64,000 nt of DNA, taken from positions 1 through 64,000 of the forward strand of contig JBDVOJ010000106.1 in NCBI GenBank assembly GCA_039969155.1, written 5' to 3'. A program made the position numbers and the translations under genes. The notes below the pieces were generated by a model. That model did not search any database. It saw nothing but the letters and a program-made list of their open reading frames with translations, and had not been told where the DNA came from. This document shows positions 61,308-64,000 of the stretch, one piece after another. Numbering within the stretch: the first letter of the stretch is position 1; every line of letters starts with the position of its first letter. This DNA is from GCA-002733465 sp039969155 (GTDB lineage Bacteria > Pseudomonadota > Gammaproteobacteria > Enterobacterales > Kangiellaceae).

Positions 61308-62156
61308 CTAGATCGCTTTGCGGATTGGCATTTCTAATATATCAGTTGCGCCAGCTTGAATGAGTTGAGGGATGAGATCTCTGATCTGACTTTTTTTAAC
61401 TGCCGCTTTCACCGCAAATCCCTTGTCCTGATAGAGTGATGAAACTGTGGGGTATCGCATGGAAGGTAACAAGTCGACCACCGTTTCAATCGCATCGGTG
61501 CCACAGTTCATTTCTAGCAAAACGCGCTCTCGACCGTTGATCACCGCTTGCATTAATGTCAGCAAGTCATCGATATCTCTCTTTTTACCCGGATCTTTCA
61601 TTGTCTCGCTGTTGGCGATAAACTGAGTCGAGCTAGTCATTACCGTATCGACTATTTTTAGACGGTTAGCCAAAATAGTCGTTCCTGTGGACGTATTATC
61701 AATAATCATATCGGCATCTTCCGGCGGGAAGACTTCGGTAGCCCCGTAAGAGCGCAGCAGCTGATAGTCTAGTCCCAGCTTATCTAAATAATCAGCGCTG
61801 ATATTTTTATATTCTGAGGCAACAATCAACTTACGCTTTTTCATTTCTTCCCAATCCCAGTCTTCAGGAATACAGGCGACAATTCTCACAGGGTCATAGC
61901 CAAGATTTTTTAGAATCTCAACATTACAACGCCTCTCTTGGATCCAATCAATTCCCGCAAAACCAATATCATGTTGACCTAATTCAACCATCGAAGGGAT
62001 GTTTTGGCTTTTTAGTAATTTAACTTCTAAGTCAAATCCGTAAGCGTTTGGCCGATAGTTGCGATCGTCTCCGATTAATTCAATACCGCAATCCGAAAGT
62101 AATGCCAGCACCTTAGTGCTGATCCGTCCTTTGGGTAGTACAAGCTTTAAAGTCAT
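61308..62156 (-). CDS. hisG: ATP phosphoribosyltransferase, long form
   Basis: 282 residues. First enzyme of histidine synthesis, joining ATP and PRPP. Catalytic part: LKLVLPKGRISTKVLALLSD, VELGQHDIGFAGIDWI, GATEVFPPEDADMIIDNTST with the PRPP loop following (TGTTILANRL). C-terminal HisG_C regulatory domain (about 212-282: CGTDAIETVVDLLP, AVKAAVKKSQIRDLIPQLI) binds histidine for feedback, so no HisZ is needed. First structural gene, 38 bases after the attenuator hairpin. Confidence 0.97.
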   Translation of the reverse strand: MTLKLVLPKGRISTKVLALLSDCGIELIGDDRNYRPNAYGFDLEVKLLKSQNIPSMVELGQHDIGFAGIDWIQERRCNVEILKNLGYDPVRIVACIPEDWDWEEMKKRKLIVASEYKNISADYLDKLGLDYQLLRSYGATEVFPPEDADMIIDNTSTGTTILANRLKIVDTVMTSSTQFIANSETMKDPGKKRDIDDLLTLMQAVINGRERVLLEMNCGTDAIETVVDLLPSMRYPTVSSLYQDKGFAVKAAVKKSQIRDLIPQLIQAGATDILEMPIRKAI

Positions 62157-62193
62157 GATGGTTTCTCTTAAGTTAGTTAAATAAAAGGCATAA

Positions 62194-62228
62194 AAAAAGC
62201 CCCGATTACTGAGTAAGCGGGGCTTTTT
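62194..62228 (-). terminator. Attenuator terminator of the his operon
   Basis: On the minus strand AAAAAGCCCCG pairs with CGGGGCTTTTT (62218-62228 with 62194-62204), extended by an inner TTACT/AGTAA stem and followed by a T run. It lies between the leader peptide and hisG. Confidence 0.93.
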
Positions 62229-62245
62229 ATAAATTTGCTATTTAA

Positions 62246-62341
62246 TTATTTCGCAAACGCACAAAAACACCGCCATCGTAAATGATGGTGGTGATGAGCT
62301 GTAGCAACAGCGTTAAAAATATTCGAAATAATCGCGTTCAT
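62246..62341 (-). CDS. hisL: his operon leader peptide
   Basis: 31-codon peptide with five consecutive His codons (62282-62296) in ATAHHHHHLRW. ATG 62341 is preceded by AGAGGA at proper spacing. Segment 1 (CACCACCATC, 62293-62284, in the His codons) pairs with segment 2 (GATGGCGGTG, 62277-62268) with one mismatch. Segment 2 with its T-rich flank can instead pair with the 5' arm of the terminator (GCGG with CCGC, T5 with A5). Lack of charged tRNA-His stalls the ribosome on segment 1, allowing antitermination. A longer frame upstream is not needed. Confidence 0.92.
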   Translation of the reverse strand: MNAIISNIFNAVATAHHHHHLRWRCFCAFAK

Positions 62342-62571
62342 GGGTGAATCCTCTCGAAATGATTGAATTTTTGCAAATAACTTTTGGTTATACCCAGCCT
62401 TTGCGTGGCCTAATAGGACTCTGTTTAAAAAAAATTCCATGGTCGTGAACCATAACCAAGTTTGATTTCGATGATTAAGATGACTAAAAAGCTTTCGTTC
62501 AACTCAGGTTATCAGTCACCATTTATGATAATATCGGCTCAGAAAATGACGTCTAATCTTGAGCGAAACCT

Positions 62572-63996
62572 ATGAATAACCAACTTCCTGCATTTGAAAA
62601 CGCAACCGTACTAGTGATTGGCGATTTGATGCTTGATCGCTACTGGCATGGCGGTAGTTCTCGAATCTCACCAGAGGCCCCTGTTCAGGTTGTTAATGTT
62701 AATCAAATAGAAGAACGACCAGGAGGCGCCGGGAATGTTGCATTAAATATTGCTAGTCTAGGTAGCCGATGTCGACTCATTGGTGTGACCGGCAAAGATG
62801 AAGCCGCCGACAGCCTAAGAACCCGATTATCAGCAGCTGGGGTAAACTGCGACTTTGAGCAAATAGCGGAAATACCGACAATAACCAAGCTTCGAGTCAT
62901 CAGTCGCCAGCAGCAATTGATCCGATTAGACTTTGAAGAGCACTTTAAGGGACGAGGTACACAAGCCTTATTGGACAAGATGAAAGCACAAATAAAAGAT
63001 TGCGGTGCAGTCATTTTATCTGACTATGCAAAAGGTACTTTGGATAACGTCCAACCGCTAATCGAAGTCGCGCGTGAGCACAATGTCCCCGTTCTAGTTG
63101 ACCCAAAGGGAACCGATTTCGCGCGTTATCGAGGCGCCACTCTAGTTACTCCTAACTTAAGTGAATTCGAGGCTGTGGTTGGTGAGTGTGAAGATGAACA
63201 AACCCTAGTACAAAAAGGCAACCAATTATTAAAGCAACATCAGTGGGACGCATTGTTGGTCACTCGCGGCGAACAAGGAATGACTTTGTTAAGACCGGAT
63301 CAAGCTGAATTGCATTTACCCGCATTGGCCAGAGAAGTGTTTGATGTAACCGGCGCTGGGGATACTGTAATAGGAACACTAGCAAGTGCACTTGCTGCCG
63401 GTAGTCCAATCGAGCAAGCCGTTTCTTTAGCTAATACAGCAGCCGGTATTGTAGTTGTCAAGTTAGGTACTGCCACAGTGAGTGCTCATGAGCTGCGACG
63501 AAAACTTCGCTCACAAGGCACTTCCGGTACCGGCACAATGAATCAACAACAGCTTAAAATTGCCGTTGAGGAAGCCAGAGCTCATGGTGAAAAGATCGTG
63601 ATGACCAACGGTTGCTTTGATATTTTGCATGCTGGACACGTTGCCTACTTGCAACAAGCTAAAGCACTTGGTGATCGTCTAATCGTGGCCGTGAATAGTG
63701 ACCAATCAGTACAACAATTAAAAGGGCCTGGTCGACCTGTTAATCCATGCGATCGAAGAATGTCTGTGCTGGCTGCTCTGGGTTCGGTTGACTGGGTGGT
63801 CGAGTTTTCTGAAGAAACTCCTGAGCGATTAATTACCGAAATACTACCGGATATATTGGTTAAAGGTGGAGACTATCAGGTAGAAGAGATCGCTGGAGCC
63901 CAACAGGTGATGGCCAATGGCGGCTCGGTTGAAATCCTGCAATTTGTTGATGGTGTCTCTACCACAAAAATCATTGAGTCTATTAATCAACAATAA
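62572..63996 (+). CDS. hldE: Bifunctional heptose kinase/adenylyltransferase HldE
   Basis: 474 residues, complete. N-terminal ribokinase-like domain (about 1-315) phosphorylates D-glycero-D-manno-heptose 7-phosphate: ATVLVIGDLMLDRYWHGGSS, ERPGGAGNVALNIASLG, VLVDPKGTDFARYRGA and the anion-hole motif DVTGAGDTVIGTLASAL. C-terminal cytidylyltransferase-fold domain (about 345-474) adenylates the product: MTNGCFDILHAGHVAYLQQA with the HAGH nucleotide-binding motif, and VKGGDYQ. ADP-heptose feeds the inner core of lipopolysaccharide. Transcribed divergently from the his operon. Confidence 0.97.
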   Translation: MNNQLPAFENATVLVIGDLMLDRYWHGGSSRISPEAPVQVVNVNQIEERPGGAGNVALNIASLGSRCRLIGVTGKDEAADSLRTRLSAAGVNCDFEQIAEIPTITKLRVISRQQQLIRLDFEEHFKGRGTQALLDKMKAQIKDCGAVILSDYAKGTLDNVQPLIEVAREHNVPVLVDPKGTDFARYRGATLVTPNLSEFEAVVGECEDEQTLVQKGNQLLKQHQWDALLVTRGEQGMTLLRPDQAELHLPALAREVFDVTGAGDTVIGTLASALAAGSPIEQAVSLANTAAGIVVVKLGTATVSAHELRRKLRSQGTSGTGTMNQQQLKIAVEEARAHGEKIVMTNGCFDILHAGHVAYLQQAKALGDRLIVAVNSDQSVQQLKGPGRPVNPCDRRMSVLAALGSVDWVVEFSEETPERLITEILPDILVKGGDYQVEEIAGAQQVMANGGSVEILQFVDGVSTTKIIESINQQ

Positions 63997-64000
63997 CTCA

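Noticed and set aside
62342..62440. N-terminal extension of the his leader frame
   Set aside because: The ATG at 62341 has a good ribosome site and gives a peptide of normal leader length; the extension has none.
1..64000. CRISPR array, tRNA, rRNA or prophage genes
   Set aside because: No regularly spaced direct repeats, no tRNA-like cloverleaf with a TTC-G arm and no phage structural or integrase genes were noticed on reading both strands.

Overview
The window is a low-GC (AT-rich) chromosomal stretch of a Gram-negative gammaproteobacterium. The main evidence is the dusB-fis operon, divergent bamE/fur genes, an Rsd/AlgQ regulator, DsbB, tex next to ompR, and HldE for lipopolysaccharide heptose. 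Fur and the bamE-fur arrangement resemble Pseudomonas more than Escherichia. A marine relative of Kangiella/Aliikangiella is a guess from gene content, not something the sequence proves. I saw no prophage, CRISPR array, rRNA or tRNA gene.

Layout. 1-2.1 kb: a NarL-type two-component pair (the kinase runs off the left edge) and a PilZ protein. 2.1-2.95 kb: a gene-free region holding a mirrored set of repeats. 3-4.4 kb: small accessory genes, including a 41-codon membrane microprotein. 4.8-9.3 kb: dusB-fis, then purH and purD. 9.5-14.4 kb: a lone IS3 OrfA-like HTH protein and a 1509-aa sensor/GGDEF/EAL protein. 14.7-26.8 kb: a TldD/TldE-like pair (TldD with a Tat signal), then DUF4159-MoxR-DUF58-BatA-like-DUF4175-like-membrane protein, then a secreted DsrE-like protein. 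26.8-31.5 kb: Mpo1-like, FKBP isomerase, WD40 lipoprotein, ECF sigma with zinc anti-sigma, bamE, fur. 31.5-33.7 kb: a phenylalanine-type attenuator and a 690-aa P-protein. 33.7-41.1 kb: ABM protein, Rsd, PAS kinase, dsbB, tex, ompR without envZ. 41.1-46.8 kb: S41 protease with a small lipoprotein, and an M6 protease with three PKD domains, a GlyGly-CTERM tail and a lipoprotein partner. 46.9-50.3 kb: RND/MMPL exporter, DUF924, DUF1801. 50.3-55.0 kb: a second giant sensor/GGDEF/EAL protein. 55.1-62.3 kb: a seven-gene histidine operon with a classical leader-peptide attenuator. 62.6-64.0 kb: hldE.

How the genes work together. Three genes (PilZ protein and the two giant GGDEF/EAL proteins) concern cyclic di-GMP. 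The histidine operon is rearranged (G, C-HAD, B, H, F, A-I-E, D) and packs the pathway into seven polypeptides through a HisC-phosphatase fusion and a HisA-HisI-HisE fusion. The phenylalanine gene carries a C-terminal domain that looks like a catalytically dead type I-beta DAHP synthase, and its leader folds as a Phe-sensing attenuator. The TldDE/MoxR/DUF58 region looks like one envelope-facing system of unknown function in which a AAA+ ATPase, a VWA-like DUF58 protein and membrane-anchored periplasmic proteins accompany an exported peptidase pair. These items, and the mirrored repeat block, are the parts most worth testing.
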